DNA of 64,000 nt from Zychaea mexicana (Eukaryota > Mucoromycota > Mucoromycetes > Mucorales > Lichtheimiaceae). The position numbers and the translations under genes are program-made. Shown in pieces: positions 1 to 12,463 of this stretch. The notes beneath the pieces are model-generated. The model did not search any database. It was not told the DNA's origin and saw nothing but the letters and a program-made list of their open reading frames with translations. The DNA is taken from contig NW_026516669.1 of the NCBI RefSeq assembly GCF_025766255.1, positions 372,001 to 436,000 on the forward strand. The letters are read 5' to 3'. The first letter of the stretch is position 1. Every line of letters begins with the position of its first letter.

Positions 1-109
1 ATGTTCAACGAACTATTTTTTTTTCTAGTAGTAACCAAGTTAAGTAGCTCAAAACTACTGACGAGACTACTGGATTACAAGAGCGACATACTTCCTCACT
101 AGCCTTGTT

Positions 110-560
110 CTACTCCTTAATGGCTGCACTCTCCGCGATGTTGATATTATACAAAGCGTCAACCATTGACGCGAGACACGATTTTTCAAATGCACTTATC
201 AAATCCATGCCAATCCGCTGTCTGAAGTTGTCAAGTATGCTAATGAGGTGCAAGTCTGGCTGTCGAAAGCCGTTAGACGCAGTGGCTTTTGAGAGCAAAT
301 GAGCCTGCAGAAGTTAAATCCGCAAACGACGCAATAAGGCTATGTTGAATGCATAATCAGACACAGCAGCAAATTCTTTAGTCTCGTCCCCAGTCAGACG
401 ACTCGGTGAACCTACAGATACAGAGGACCGCCGTATATCACTTGTCCTACCGACACAAAAAGGGCTCGAACCTTGATTCTTTTCTTTTTATCTAGTAAAT
501 TGATGCTTTCATGTTGGCCGGAAGCGACCGGCGGAACGAAGAGCTCATGAGAGTATTTTC
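110..560 (-). pseudogene. Degenerate coding relic, frame-broken
   Basis: Read on the minus strand, three protein-like segments follow one another but lie in different frames. The first (about 560-412) contains SHELFVPPVASGQHESINLL. The second (about 410-320) contains TGDETKEFAAVSDYAFNIAL. The third (298-110) contains DLHLISILDNFRQRIGMDLI and ends at a stop. The junctions have stops or shifts and no convincing GT...AG introns, and the second-to-third gap is too short for an intron. I read this as an old gene or a repeat-encoded protein broken by small indels. I do not recognise the family, and no transposase signature is visible. It could instead be a real gene with very short introns, but the frame breaks make that less likely. 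Confidence 0.4.
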
Positions 561-1279
561 TAATCTGGTAAATCAATATACATATCGAGTATTTTAAGAA
601 ATCTGATAATATGTATTGAATTTGAATACATACGATTGATCGTCTAAGAGCTCCAAGCATTAACGATTACCGTGGAAAGAATCAGATGCATAGAGGGTAA
701 TTATTACTTTTAATTTAAAGTAAAGAAGCCTTTGTAGCAAAAGATTCGCATCGGTTTCCATAACATCTTGCAATGATCATCAGCAGCATCGAATAAACCG
801 CCCAAGAGGAATTATTTCTCCCGCATATGAATTTCATACCCAGAGCGTCATGATATGTTTAAAGCGATATCCAACGATCAAAGGAAGGTTTAAAAGGAGG
901 TCGAATAAATATTATATGACCATGTGATTGTTCGACGTCGTATATATGCTGCCCCTTTTATGTTGTGATGAGGTGTTAAGACTTGTGTATTTAAGTCATC
1001 TGTGAACAAATAGACATTATAAGTAAGAGAAAATTAATCGTTTATACAACACCGTGCAATGAATAGTGAAGCAAGGTGCAGAAAAGCTGGGATATATAAG
1101 AAGTAAAAGGGAAGTTGCGCAGTGATTGTATCGAATGAATGAGTGTGTGAAGGTATACAGCACTATCTGTTAAAATAGCATAAAGTTTCTAGAAATTTTA
1201 AGGAATAAATATTTGCGATACTACTTTAAAGGGCGTACATGATGTGTGTCTAACAAGTTATAGTGAAACCAAATTATTA

Positions 1280-2996
1280 TCAACGAGCTTCATACGACGT
1301 GAGCTCCACGTTGGAAGAAAACGATGTGGTTGATTCTCGCTTTTTTGGTTTTATCTTGTTCATGAAAAAATTGCTGTTTGTATTTCCGGATCCGTCTCCG
1401 TTTCCGTTTTCGTTTGATTGCTTTCTCTTTTCATTTTGCTGCAAGATTTGGTCCGTGTTCTTTAAAGCGTTGAGGATCACATCGTTGTCGTCAGTGAACC
1501 GAGACATCGTACCGCCATCTAATGTGGTCGATTCGAGCCTTCCGTCAGGCTGTGTTGTTGATGCTGTAAAATTTTCTCCTGTTGTTTCGTCTGCAGATCG
1601 TGTTCGTAAAGCAGGGTTCTGACTCTTGTGAGGACTGCATTTCAATGATTACATGAGTAACTAGGTATAACTCGCCTTTTCTGATCATCTTGCTATATAG
1701 CAGCAGTATGAAAGGAAACTTACTCGAAAATAATCAGCACGAAAGACAATAGTGTTGTTACTACTGCCAAAAGATTCCAAAGAACACCAAGGAATATGCT
1801 TGCCGCAGTTGTCCTGATGATCTCATATCGCAAGATGGCATAGCAAAGCAACAAGGTTCCAAAACTCCAGAGACATAGTGCCAAAGTGAGCGCCATCATC
1901 CGCAGTTTGAAAATACCAGCCTTGATATCTGCCCAGGTTGGACTATTGCGGTATTTTTTGTGGTGCTCTGTCAAAATACGTACGAGCCGGAGACCAGCAA
2001 CGAAAATAATGGTACCCGTACCGCCAGTCCATAATGCCCACAGACCATAGTTTATGCTCATCAGCAATTCAGAGGTCGCTAGATCGGTTTTGGCCAGCGC
2101 ACCCAACGCTAGTGTAAACGACCAACTACAAAGAAACGGAATGATCAAAGCCGAAAAGCCAAAAATGTCAATGACTGAGGCAGAAGGAAGCCATCCCGAA
2201 GCTGAGTGACTCTAGATATCAAATTCGTGATGCCGGTGTTGTTGCACGACAGAAATAAAAGTTTTCAGCTAGAATCACAAATTTGTAATTTTTTTTGTTT
2301 GTACTCATAATGTCTACCTGAGAAATAGCCTGTGCTATTCCAATAAAGTAAAACAGCAGACCTGACAATCCGAAGACCCATGGCAGCTCGAATAGGACTA
2401 TTGCACATTCCTTGACATTTTAATTTAAACGCTATCATCATATCGGCTATACGGCTCTCACAAGTTGAAAGATATATTTTTTATTGCTATTATTACTTAC
2501 ATGATCGTGCGAGCATGTTCTCTGGTGCAACATCCGCAACCAATATTATGCTTGTCAACATTCGAACTATAGAATAACACGTTAGCAGAATTAGCACGAA
2601 GTCTACAGCACTTGCCCTTGCTACTTCGCATGATTCTTACGAGTATTAAACATTGAAAATAAAAGGATCATGCTGTCGATAGGCTTCGGTCGTAAAAGCC
2701 CGCGAGTAACTCCAGCTTGGCTCCAAAGTGTATGTCCCCTCACGAACAGCCTGTAAACCAACAGCGCACTTCCTAGATTGCAAGTAATTTTAAAATTTCC
2801 TGTCACGTTGATGTCATCGATTTTAGAAAAACATACCAACAACAACCGCTAATGCCGAGAGTATGATGTTCCACAGGTGTACATGCCACATTGGCACGCT
2901 CTCAACGCAATCCTGGATGGTTACGCGCCAATCGCAGTGACATATGTTGCCATAGCAATGGCGCTCCAAGGACTGGGATGTCAGTTCTAAAGCCAT
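1280..2996 (-). CDS. Multi-pass (seven-TM-like) membrane protein, unknown ligand
   Basis: At least six exons join in frame. The chosen Met (2996) opens a short Cys-rich, probably lumenal or extracellular segment (CYGNICHCDW), followed by a first hydrophobic helix (WNIILSALAVVVG). The later exons carry further helices, including ELPWVFGLSGLLFYFIGIAQ, IDIFGFSALIIPFLCSW, WALWTGGTGTIIFVAGL, LALCLWSFGTLLLCYAIL and ASIFLGVLWNLLAVVTTLL. The last exon (about 1280-1642) is a polar Ser/Thr/Asn-rich tail of about 120 residues with a basic stretch (NKIKPKKRES), typical of a cytoplasmic tail. Intron donors such as GTATGT after the first helix and GTAAGT before the tail fit. The plan (short Cys-rich N-terminus, about seven helices, long phosphorylatable tail) resembles a receptor, but I cannot name a GPCR class, and a transporter-like protein is possible. 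It is the only clear gene in the first 6 kb. Confidence 0.6.
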
Positions 2997-3749
2997 ATAT
3001 CTATGTCTTTTTTTTTGTGTGGGCCGTATGAAAGAGACAGGTAGATCTATAAAATCGAGCACAAAGTCAAATGTCGTACGCTCATATGTAACGTGAGAGT
3101 TGAAGCAATGTTGCTCAACGGTGGATATCGAAGGTATTACACTGGTAGCACAAAGGATATACAAATACTTTTCAGTTAAACCCCGTCATCGTTCCCAACA
3201 CTTTGGTTCACTTTTTGAAAAGTGGTAAGGGAGTACAAAACTTGATGTATCCAATAATAAGCATTTCATTTCAAACAAGGTCCAGAAGGTGTCAATCCAT
3301 ATTTAATAAAGTTTTACCCTTGTGATCAAACAGATCAAGAGCTTCCGATCCATCAGATCCAGATGTAAGTGCAGTAATATGATAGAGACGATCACTATCT
3401 TTTTCATTCTGAGATCACTAAGTGGTACCTCTCATTAAACCCTTTTCTCTGTAATATCTACCTTCATTCGTGTGTATTGTTCGTTATACAGCACTACTAG
3501 GTCGTTTGCATGGTTAGATCTCCGCAGGAAGCACCAAATTCGTTTAGTTTGCAACGCAGACAGAATATACCATAAGTTCTTTATCCACGCATCAATTAAT
3601 ACACGATAATGAATGCATGAGTGAGTGCTTCATCGTAATCCTATAACAGCCTCTAAATCAAGTCTCTTACAGATTGATCCAGAATCTATAGATAAAAAGC
3701 TGCGAGAGAAGCATCTTTTGTCTTCAGAAAGCTTTTTGTTTGGAATTCT

Positions 3750-5720
3750 TTAACTGCTTTGCTCACTCGAAGAAGCTACGGTCATGTTCACTGTGTAATT
3801 TACCTGCATTTGCGTTGTTGCGCCCATGATTGAGGACCTGCCGCATGTCGATTTCGAATGTTGCAAGTCAGTCTTTGCACTAGGTATACTCTGTTGTATG
3901 TCAGAAGTCGGCGTCCCTAATAGAAAGTATCTTATCACAGATATTGGTACCTGAAGCTGTCTATATATGATCCGAGTTGCACTTTGAGTGAGATCTCGCT
4001 AATATTGAAAAGAACTCTTAGCAATCACGACCACAGCACCAGGACAGATGGCGCATAAATTACTAGATATCAGATTACAGTGCGTGTTTAAGCCATAATG
4101 GGAAAAGCTTTAGCTCGATTATATGCACTACGTATTGTTGGGTTGTGATGGTTTTTGTTCTTTACAGCCATCAGTTCGCAGGATCTAACGGACTGATCAG
4201 CATCTCCTTTTGCTTTACGAACCAGCGCCTTTTCTCGTGTTTTGCAATTAACTTCGTTAAAGCAGTTGACATGTCTGCAAGTCCAACAACTTCTGCATCA
4301 TACACATATCTTCTTGACGCAACTGCTTCCTAATCAGCGAAAAATTATATAAATATTCGTAGCCAGCAAGATATGTCACTACCGTATTTGAAAAGCAGTT
4401 CAAGTTGCTGAGTACACTTTCAAGCGGATGGTTTTATTACTGTTGGCGTCTGCTTTCAGTAATTGCTCGGAGTTTAGCAGCAAATCAATCCTATGATACG
4501 CGATGCATGCTGTTTTGTAAACTCCTTAAGCTTCAAAGCGGCATTACGTACAATCCTTCTACCAGCTTTAGCTCTTTCCGTTTTCTTTTCGCTCATAACT
4601 TTATTGAGCTTTGCCTACTACATAAAAATGGCACTGATAAAACTGCGTTTCTGTTTCCCCAACTACATATTATAGGATTGTTAAACTCCCCCGATCCTGC
4701 TAGCAATCCTTGCCTCGCCTCCCTTTACACACGCAGAAAAAAGATGAAAAGAAAGAAATTAAAGAAGTGTTACCATAATAACCGCGCTGCTATTTGTAAT
4801 TCTCATAGACTCTGCTTTTAAATATAACATATCATATTTGACGCAATGCATATGCGTTTTCAACTTTGCTTAAGCATGCGATTGTCATCGTGGTATACAC
4901 GCAGCAGTCGCTGATCGCATTAGCAATGGCTACAGTTGGTATCGTCAGTAAAGCCAATACTAAGATGGTACAACACTGAATAGACGTGCTTAAAAGTTGC
5001 ATTACATATCTCAAGAGTATCATCTATTTCCTTTTATCGTAGCTATCAGTTAGCAGTAACGTACTGCTGTCAAAAATCTTACTTTTTATTTTATATTAGA
5101 GTTTTGAAAAGTACTTTGTAGAACGTTTCTGTATCCCATTCCGTCTGTCTTAATTTCCATACGTCCGTGATGTATATGATATCTCAATTTTTCGCCTGCT
5201 AGATGACGAAAAGCTGGTCAGCAATTCCTGCACGATTGGGCATTCAGTTTTCTGGCCTCCCTTGTATCGTATGAGCTCCTACAAAATGCCATTTCATCAA
5301 GTCTGAGGTATTTCAATATAAGGCAATTTTAAAAGTGATTTCGAAGAGCTATGTATTACCGTTGTATAACTGGTTCCTACTATTGCAGAAATGAGTATGA
5401 TCTGACGACTTGATGTTGGTATTAGGTTCCAGTTAAAAATCAGCCCACAGTTGGAACAATAAGCGTCCGAGAAAAAATAGCACATGTTACGCTTAATTAA
5501 TGCCCACTACTTTGCGAGCCTGTCGTATCATTCATCGTAAAAGAAGACACTGATGTATAGATACAGCGAGCATGTCAAAGCCATGGCAGAATGAAAATCC
5601 ATGAATTGTCATGGTAATGTAAGTCATGGGGTTGCAGCGACAGGTACAGTTCCTGTAAAGCAAACCTGTATTGAAAGTATAATCACTTGCTAGCTGCTGC
5701 TGTGAAAGTTCAAAAGTCAC
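3750..5720 (-). other. Possible second membrane-protein gene, maybe decayed
   Basis: Several minus-strand open stretches look protein-like but could not be joined into one frame. They are a Cys-containing segment (5720-5532, with RNCTCRC), a segment at 5485-5340 with a hydrophobic part (IILISAIVGTSYTTVI), a strong hydrophobic helix at 5000-4860 (CCTILVLALLTIPTVAIANA), a basic loop at about 4600-4480 (SEKKTERAKAGRRIV), an open stretch at 4333-4155, and a polar tail at 3938-3750. The order (Cys-rich N-part, helices, basic loop, polar tail) parallels the membrane-protein gene at 1280-2996, so a diverged or broken neighbour is plausible. Upstream at 5989-5717 another open stretch contains HSGVYTW, a pattern that recalls an Ig-fold F strand; this is weak. 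It may be a real gene with exons I missed. Confidence 0.25.
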
Positions 5721-5942
5721 GAATTCAAATTCGGGTTTGCGGTTCCCTTTCCTCTATTTTCTCTGCTCCTTGTCCATGTCACTAAGGATATTAAATTCTT
5801 CACTTCAATGACCTTACGAGACAAAAAAGAACCCGACATTGAAGCTATCCAGGTATATACACCAGAATGGGATTTCATTGTGGGCAACGTAATCATAAAG
5901 TCCTGAAGAAATGTATGCGGAATACGCCGATTGCGACCCGAT

Positions 5943-8900
5943 ATGAAACAACCTGTTGAACCCCAACGCCCCTCCTCTAACTCTACCATACAAAACTGTA
6001 CGACCCTCGTGAGTAGTTCACTAATGATGCAAGCATTACTCGTCTGTGTAGTTTACGAGCGCCAAGGAATTGGACGCGGAAGTTAATGCCATGCTAACTG
6101 TGTTCCGAGACAGAGAGACAGAGCATAATTGGGAAGCAAGAGACAAGTCAGTGACGCGCCTGCGAGGTGTACTGCGAGGAGACTCGAATGAAAAGTATCA
6201 TGATTCCCTCATTCTGGGTCTTCGACAGATGGTGGACGGCATTATTAAGGCTGTAAGCTAATGTCACCTCAGTTTGCTTCCTCTTTATTATGGAAATGAT
6301 AATGCTGTGTGATGGAGGATAGTACTAATAATTTGTGAACTATATTTAGGTTGAAAGTCTGCGGACGTCGCTTGCACTCAACGCTTTGACGCTCGTATCG
6401 GAAATTGGCCTTTATGTGGGCAAATCGATCGACACGTATATTTACGACAGACTGATCGACTGTCTCATTAAATGCGCTTCGACGACGAAAAAAGTCATCG
6501 CCTCAGCTTCGATGAAGACGACCACGACATTTCTCAAACACTCAATATTTCATTACAAAGTCATGAACATGCTTTGGATTGCCATGAACGAAAAGAACAA
6601 CCAAGCACGACTGTTTACCGTCACTTATACCAAAATCATTCTACAAGCACATACCCATCGAGAACATACGAGGGCGGTGATGGATCGCACAGGAGGAACT
6701 GATGTCCTTGTCAAAATTTTGAGCAAGGGTCTGGACGACGCAACGCCATCTGTCAGGGAAATGTGTCGCGAAGCATTTTGGATATTTTGGGATCACTGGC
6801 GAGACCGCGGTGAAAAGTATGCTATATTCTCTCCGATGGGCCTTGATAATATGGGGAAAAGGATGAAGCAAGGACACTTTAAGAAGGGGATATACAGAGA
6901 GGGGGTACATTTAAGATCTAATGCTTTTCTAAATCAGTCTACTCAAATCGCTCCAGCCACCGATCAGAAAGACATTGGAGAAATCAAAAAATGCTGCCTT
7001 GGCCAAAGGCCGCAGTGTGCACAGTCCAACCAACTCAAGCAGCTCGCTTCGAACATCCAGCTCTATGGGATCTCATAGAAATATATCTGATTTCCACGAA
7101 GCTGTCTCCCCGTCGACATCCAGCGCTTCCAACGGGTCAACTGGCTCGAGCGAACAACATTCCATTCCACACGAAATACCCAAGAACATGGCCCGGTCCA
7201 TTTCACCCCGGGCATCATCACCCTCGATTCGTAGCACATCGCCCCACTTACTCAGAAGCTACGGATCGCCACCACCTATTCCCTCACACCTCCACACAGC
7301 CTATAAGCCGCCTACGTCGCCTCCTCCACAACCAGCAGCACCTCCGACGCGAAAAACGCGCGTGCCCGGTTTGACGCGCAAAAAGTCAACTATTGGAGCA
7401 AATAGCAAACGCAAATTGAGCCTTGTTTCCATGCTAAATCACGACGACTTGACGATGCGGTGCGAAGGCTTACATATGCTAGCCCGCAAATTATCTGCAC
7501 AACCTTTCAACTCGAAACAACCAGATCGAACATCGATTCAGGTGGAGAGCTCAAAGGGAGCTATTGATGGAGACAAACTCAAAGAGATTGTATGGGGCAT
7601 GTTTCAAGAAGACAACGCGCGATTATACGAGGCATTCTCTAGTTGGGAATCCGTTGCTGGTGTGCTCTTGAAGCTTATCGCGTTTGAAGAGTATGTTCCT
7701 CGGTTGATACTTGATGCATCAGCGGATGCGGTATCACTCAAGACAGAAGATGATATTGCGAAGTTTGAACAAGCCAATCAAGCCTTTAAACGAGTTAAAC
7801 ATTATCTGAAGCGACATGATCCTGACCTACCGGACAAGCTGTTTGCAGGATTAACGGATGTCGGTGGATTTGGTGGTGGCAGCACGGCGACACTGAGGAA
7901 GACACCTTCAATGGCGGTGCTAAACAACAAAAAAGATCCCATGCGCAATCCAGCCAACCGAAGGAAATTGACGAGTCGATATCTGGAATGGATGGATGAG
8001 CTAGTGTTGCCTATTTTGGGGTTGGAGCCGAACAACAGCAGCACTGAAGATTTTGCTGTGGATCAGTCCGCGACGGAGTGGATGGATGTGGAGGCATCAG
8101 ATAATGTGGTTTCGCAATGGTTCGAATCGGATGCGAATGTTCGGCAATATCTCGAAAAGCTCTTCCCACTTGTCAGCACATCATCGAGTGGATCAGTCGT
8201 ACACGCCCCGCTGGTAGCACTCGTCGGTCACTTGCGATTGGTCAACCAAAAATTGTTCGAAACCGTAGCATCCACATACGACACCAGCACCGTCAATAAA
8301 ATAAGCCGTGTCCTTGGTATTCATATCCGAATTTTGCCAGATTACATTTGTCAAGTTGCGCCTATGGACGATGTAGCTGGCGAATCATTACAAGATATTG
8401 CTGACGACAAACCGGAAGAACCTACAATGAACGTGGCGTACGAATCACCCGTACTGACCGCTATTGAAAATGACGAACCTGAGCCAGTTATTTCCAAAAC
8501 GGATACTTCACGAATTGACCCGGGCCCTTACTCACCTATCGACGAAAAACCGTTGCTGGCTACCAACGGTACAATTACTGATGCCGACATCGACGACGGT
8601 ATTTACCATGACGATATATCTGCTCCAACGGATTCTCCTTACGACATACCATCACCATCACCACCTGCTGCGCAAAAGGAATCTTTCGATTCTTCTTTGG
8701 GATCATCAGAAGAGCCGATACAGCGCAGTCCTGTCCCTCCGCATACATCACCGAGCTCTCTGTCTTATCCAAAACAGGACCAATCCGACGAGCATCGAAG
8801 TTTATACACTGCTCCTGTTAATGATGCCATTAAACCGTTTGATCAGCAACTCCATATGAACGACCTGACACTTCCTGTAGCTGCACCGGTAAGGGGTTTT

Positions 8901-10410
8901 CTCGTGCCGTTTCTCCAACAACGAAAAGGGACATTACGGAAGATAAAAAGGGCTAACATTTCGTTGTAGTACGGTCATGATGTCATGTCTGCTCATCCCC
9001 TCTTCTCTCCTAACGAGCAACTCTCCCCCAAAGCCGCTCCTATCCAAATCAACGGCAAACAAGAAACAGGCGAAAACATAACTGTATTCCAAGCTGCGGA
9101 TCCTGTGCGACAAGCTGACCTTATAGTACCCAATGTACCTAACGACAATATGGAAGTCGCGAGTGCAGCTGGTTTGGTGACGATTACATCACCAAAGAAC
9201 ATGATGCTTCCATCTGCTATCAGTACGGAAGCCAAGCAACGCCCTATTCATCGTCAAACCTTGTCTCATGTACCATTCTTTGCACCAGAGGATGTCATCA
9301 ACGCACTCCCAGTTTTCAAAGAGAACAAGCGAACAGATACCTCTGTACAAACGGCAGCTAATGGACGTGGCGGAAGAGACAAAACAGCAACCATTTACGC
9401 AACGCTGGATAAAGTTAAATCCATGACCGCTGACAATGCTGCTTTTCGTAAACTGGCTCGTATTTCACGCGAAGCATCAATTATCCAACCATGGGACCAA
9501 GGCGGAGCAAATGAAGCATCTAGCGAGCTGTGGGCAGGTGCTAATCAGGATGGAGGCAACTTTGTGGAAGTAGTACAAGGCGTGCTCCTGTATCTCGATC
9601 CCGGGAACAATGGCAATGGCAAGCTCGTATCCATGCCAACTGTGTTGGAGCTTGTGCGACAATTAGCTGTAACACAAACCGGGCTATTTAAGTACTATGA
9701 ACGCAAAGTGGATCAAGAAGGCATGACGTTAGAAGCTCGATTGGTAGAGCGCTTACTTGCTGTGCGTGCAAGTAATGAAGCCACTGTAAGTTTAGTTATT
9801 GTTCTTTTATAATCAACGTACATCAAGTATATGGGATGCAAGATGAAAATATTTAACGAGCTTTTAAAACAGATTTCCACGGGAGCCGAAGATGCATTGG
9901 ATACGTTGCTGAGTATTCTTGAACCACAAAACGTATTTGACATTATGATCTCCTATCTCGTGCACCGACTTGTCATTGCGCCATCCTCATTTGCAGACGA
10001 CTCATCCCGATACCATCCCGTGGGTTCGGCATTTACGTATTTGGCTAAGGGTGTCAAGGAGGTGGAAGATGCATCCTTCATTGACGAGTGGCTCACGCAA
10101 GGCGGGGCAGACGTGTTTTTAAAGGTATACAGTAATGCAAATGCGATGATTTTTACTTTTCTGCTGCTAGGTCGCTAAAGACAATATATTTACAACATCA
10201 ATATAGGGCGTCAATCATGCTATGATTCACGTGCGCAAATCGTGTGTGGAGGCGATCGTTGAGTTTCACGGAGTGATGGGGGATGATATTTATCGGTTTT
10301 TGGAAGATCTACGCGAGGATCAACTCAATCTAGTACGACACTACGTTGCTCGAGCTATCAAGCAAAGAGCAGGTCTTAACAGCTATGGTAGTACACCTAC
10401 ACAGCTGTAA
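5943..10410 (+). CDS. CLASP/Stu1-family microtubule regulator
   Basis: Seven exons (5943-6008, 6052-6252, 6350-6816, 6938-8888, 8970-9785, 9873-10124, 10207-10410) join in frame to about 1,318 residues. The N-terminus is a CLASP_N-type TOG array (about residues 23-270) with TEHNWEARDKSVTRLRG, a frequent CLASP motif, and FWIFWDHW at its end. A long Ser/Pro/basic linker follows (RSISPRASSPSIRSTSP, TRKTRVPGLTRKKS), of the type that binds microtubules in this family. A middle helical segment (near LVSMLNHDDLTMRCEGL) and a C-terminal HEAT-like domain (HAMIHVRKSCVEAIVEFHG, DQLNLVRHYVARA) complete the CLASP plan. CLASPs bind tubulin through TOG domains and promote rescue of microtubules in the spindle and cortex. 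The first exon is the least certain: ATG 5943 is the only Met in its open frame and joins through a GTGAGT donor to FTSAKELDAE, but a start inside exon 2 is possible. Confidence 0.85.
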
Positions 10411-10657
10411 TTCTTCATATAATCACTCACTCTTTCTCTGTTCACTCTCCCTCTTCTTCTCTATAGTAACTATTCCTCATTTAGTTGTTTTCTTTCTCTC
10501 TTATATGCTGGCATGAAGTTTGTTGGAGGATTCTCATACTTTGTTCTCATCTTCTTCCTCCCTCTTTTGTGATCAATATACCCGGGTTTACCGATGTTTT
10601 TTTTATCATAACCTATTATCATTATTACTCTTTTCACTATTCTTCATAATGTGGCCC

Positions 10658-10693
<36 letters not shown>

Positions 10694-12463
10694 TTGTCTA
10701 CATGTAAGCAAGAAGAAACAGTGGAGAAGGAAGGGGTAATCGCCCGGGGGGGGCTGAGGTTTATGCCCGCCGCCTTGGTTTTTTTTATGTAGCATTACGT
10801 CTTTTGCCCGCGCCACCGACATGTGTATGCGTGTTGGGTCTTGGCTTTCTTCTTCTCTGCTCCTCTCTATGGCTTTGCATTTCCTTTCAGCTGTGCGGGT
10901 TTTTCAAATGCAGGGGAGCTCAAGAGGAAAGTAAAACCAAAGGGGATAGCAAAACAACCCAGGAATTCATGAAAAAGGCATATGAATCCTGCCCTTGCAT
11001 GTCCCTGCATCCCAACAAAAAAAAAAGAAGCGATACCAAAATTTAATATGTCAACGGGGTCTAAAGTGATCGCTTATAGTTTTGTAGGCAAGGAGGTAGC
11101 TGTCCTGTTCTGGGAGAGGTTCGGGTCTTTCATTGGATGCGCACAAGAAGGAAGAAAAGAGAGGGGACGGATAAATCGATTTCGTTTTTTAGTAAGACCC
11201 GGCAACTTGCATTTACAACCAAGTGTAAAGCGAACCATTCCGCAGAACTTAAAAGATTACGGGTCCATCGTATTGTATGGACATGCACACACACTCTCTC
11301 TCTGTGTGCGTGTGTGTGTGTATGCCTTCCTTTGGTGTATATACAACCTCAGCCGCCCCCTGTTTTTCTATATAACACTCTCTCTTTCTTTATAATCGTT
11401 TGGAGCTATAGCTTACAAAATCGCCGGCTACAATTCAAATATATACTAAACCATAGATCGCAGGCGAAGAAGGAAAACACACACAGAGATAGAGTAAGAT
11501 AAAAGTAACATGGACGTATATCGACAACATGACTTCTGCGTTGTATATCCAGGCACACCGTTGAGTTTCATTCAATCAACAGGTTACTTTTAATTAGATA
11601 AAAGTGGGTGAAGGGATGTTTCTTTAGCTAAATGCATTAGGTTGTAACTTTTTCATGATCCAATGTGTTCGAAGGGAGTAGTAATGAACGGGGATAATAG
11701 TAGCTTGAGCGCAAGAAACCACGAGAAAAAAAAAGAGCCGGCACTAGGTGCAATACTTACAATTGTGGATAACGTACATTTAGTGAAAAATACAATTATT
11801 ATTCCCGGTTTTACAAACCTGCGGTCTCTCCTCTTTCTCTACATCAGATAGCGTGATGACTCGTAATTTGTGTTGAGCCCTGCTAGGGCTATAGTATGTG
11901 GCATAGTCCTACTATGAGAAATATTACATGATCTTATTAGTGCGTCCTTGTGTGAACCTGCGGTGAGCGTCATCATGTTTCTTGTAAGCGTAATGCGTTG
12001 TCGTTGCTAATACCGCATTTGGAAGTGTTAGTGGACGTGTATACGAGAGACAGGTAGACAGAGCGAGAGAGAGAGGGAATATAGCATGGACAGCAGCCCC
12101 TGTGCCTATAATTTCACTATATTATTCCAAACTGCCTTTATTTTTCCCTTCCTTCTCAACATTTCTTCTTTGTCAACTACTCTTTTCTAATAATATACAC
12201 ACTCTTTCTTCTTGTCGTTCCTTCACACCTCTTTCTCTTTCCTTTCTCCATCCGCTCTTTATTCTTTCTCACATTATCTTCTTCAGCACTGCCTTCCTCA
12301 ATAAAACAGAACAAGAGGCATATTAGTCACTGCGAAAGATAGTCCGTAGAGAAAAAAGCACCATCGCCACCTATACACACATCTGTCTTCCAATCGTTCC
12401 TTTCTATTTTCTTATATCCGACGACAATAATAACAACAACAACAACAGCAACACTAAAGTAAT
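10411..12463 (+). promoter_or_regulatory. Intergenic, long pyrimidine-rich leader of TEA gene
   Basis: No gene is supported here. The stretch holds the 3' end region of the CLASP gene, a TA/TG microsatellite, several short CT and CA/TG runs, and from about 12100 to 12460 a strongly C/T-rich tract leading directly to the ATG at 12464. Such tracts usually mark fungal core promoters and 5' leaders, so promoter and leader function for the transcription-factor gene is inferred from position and composition only. Confidence 0.4.
10659..10694. repeat. TA/TG compound microsatellite
   Basis: A run of TA dinucleotides passes directly into a run of TG dinucleotides in the 3' flank of the CLASP gene. 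It is not part of any coding frame I support. Confidence 0.9.

Noticed and set aside
440..530. tRNA-like B-box on the minus strand (ggttcgagccc)
   Set aside because: The T-arm can pair only partly, there is no acceptor stem or anticodon arm at the right distance, and the segment lies inside protein-like sequence.
11270..11400. CT/TG-rich frames near 11.3 kb that read as Leu/Ser-rich peptides
   Set aside because: They arise from simple repeats in the leader of the TEA gene and have no coding character.
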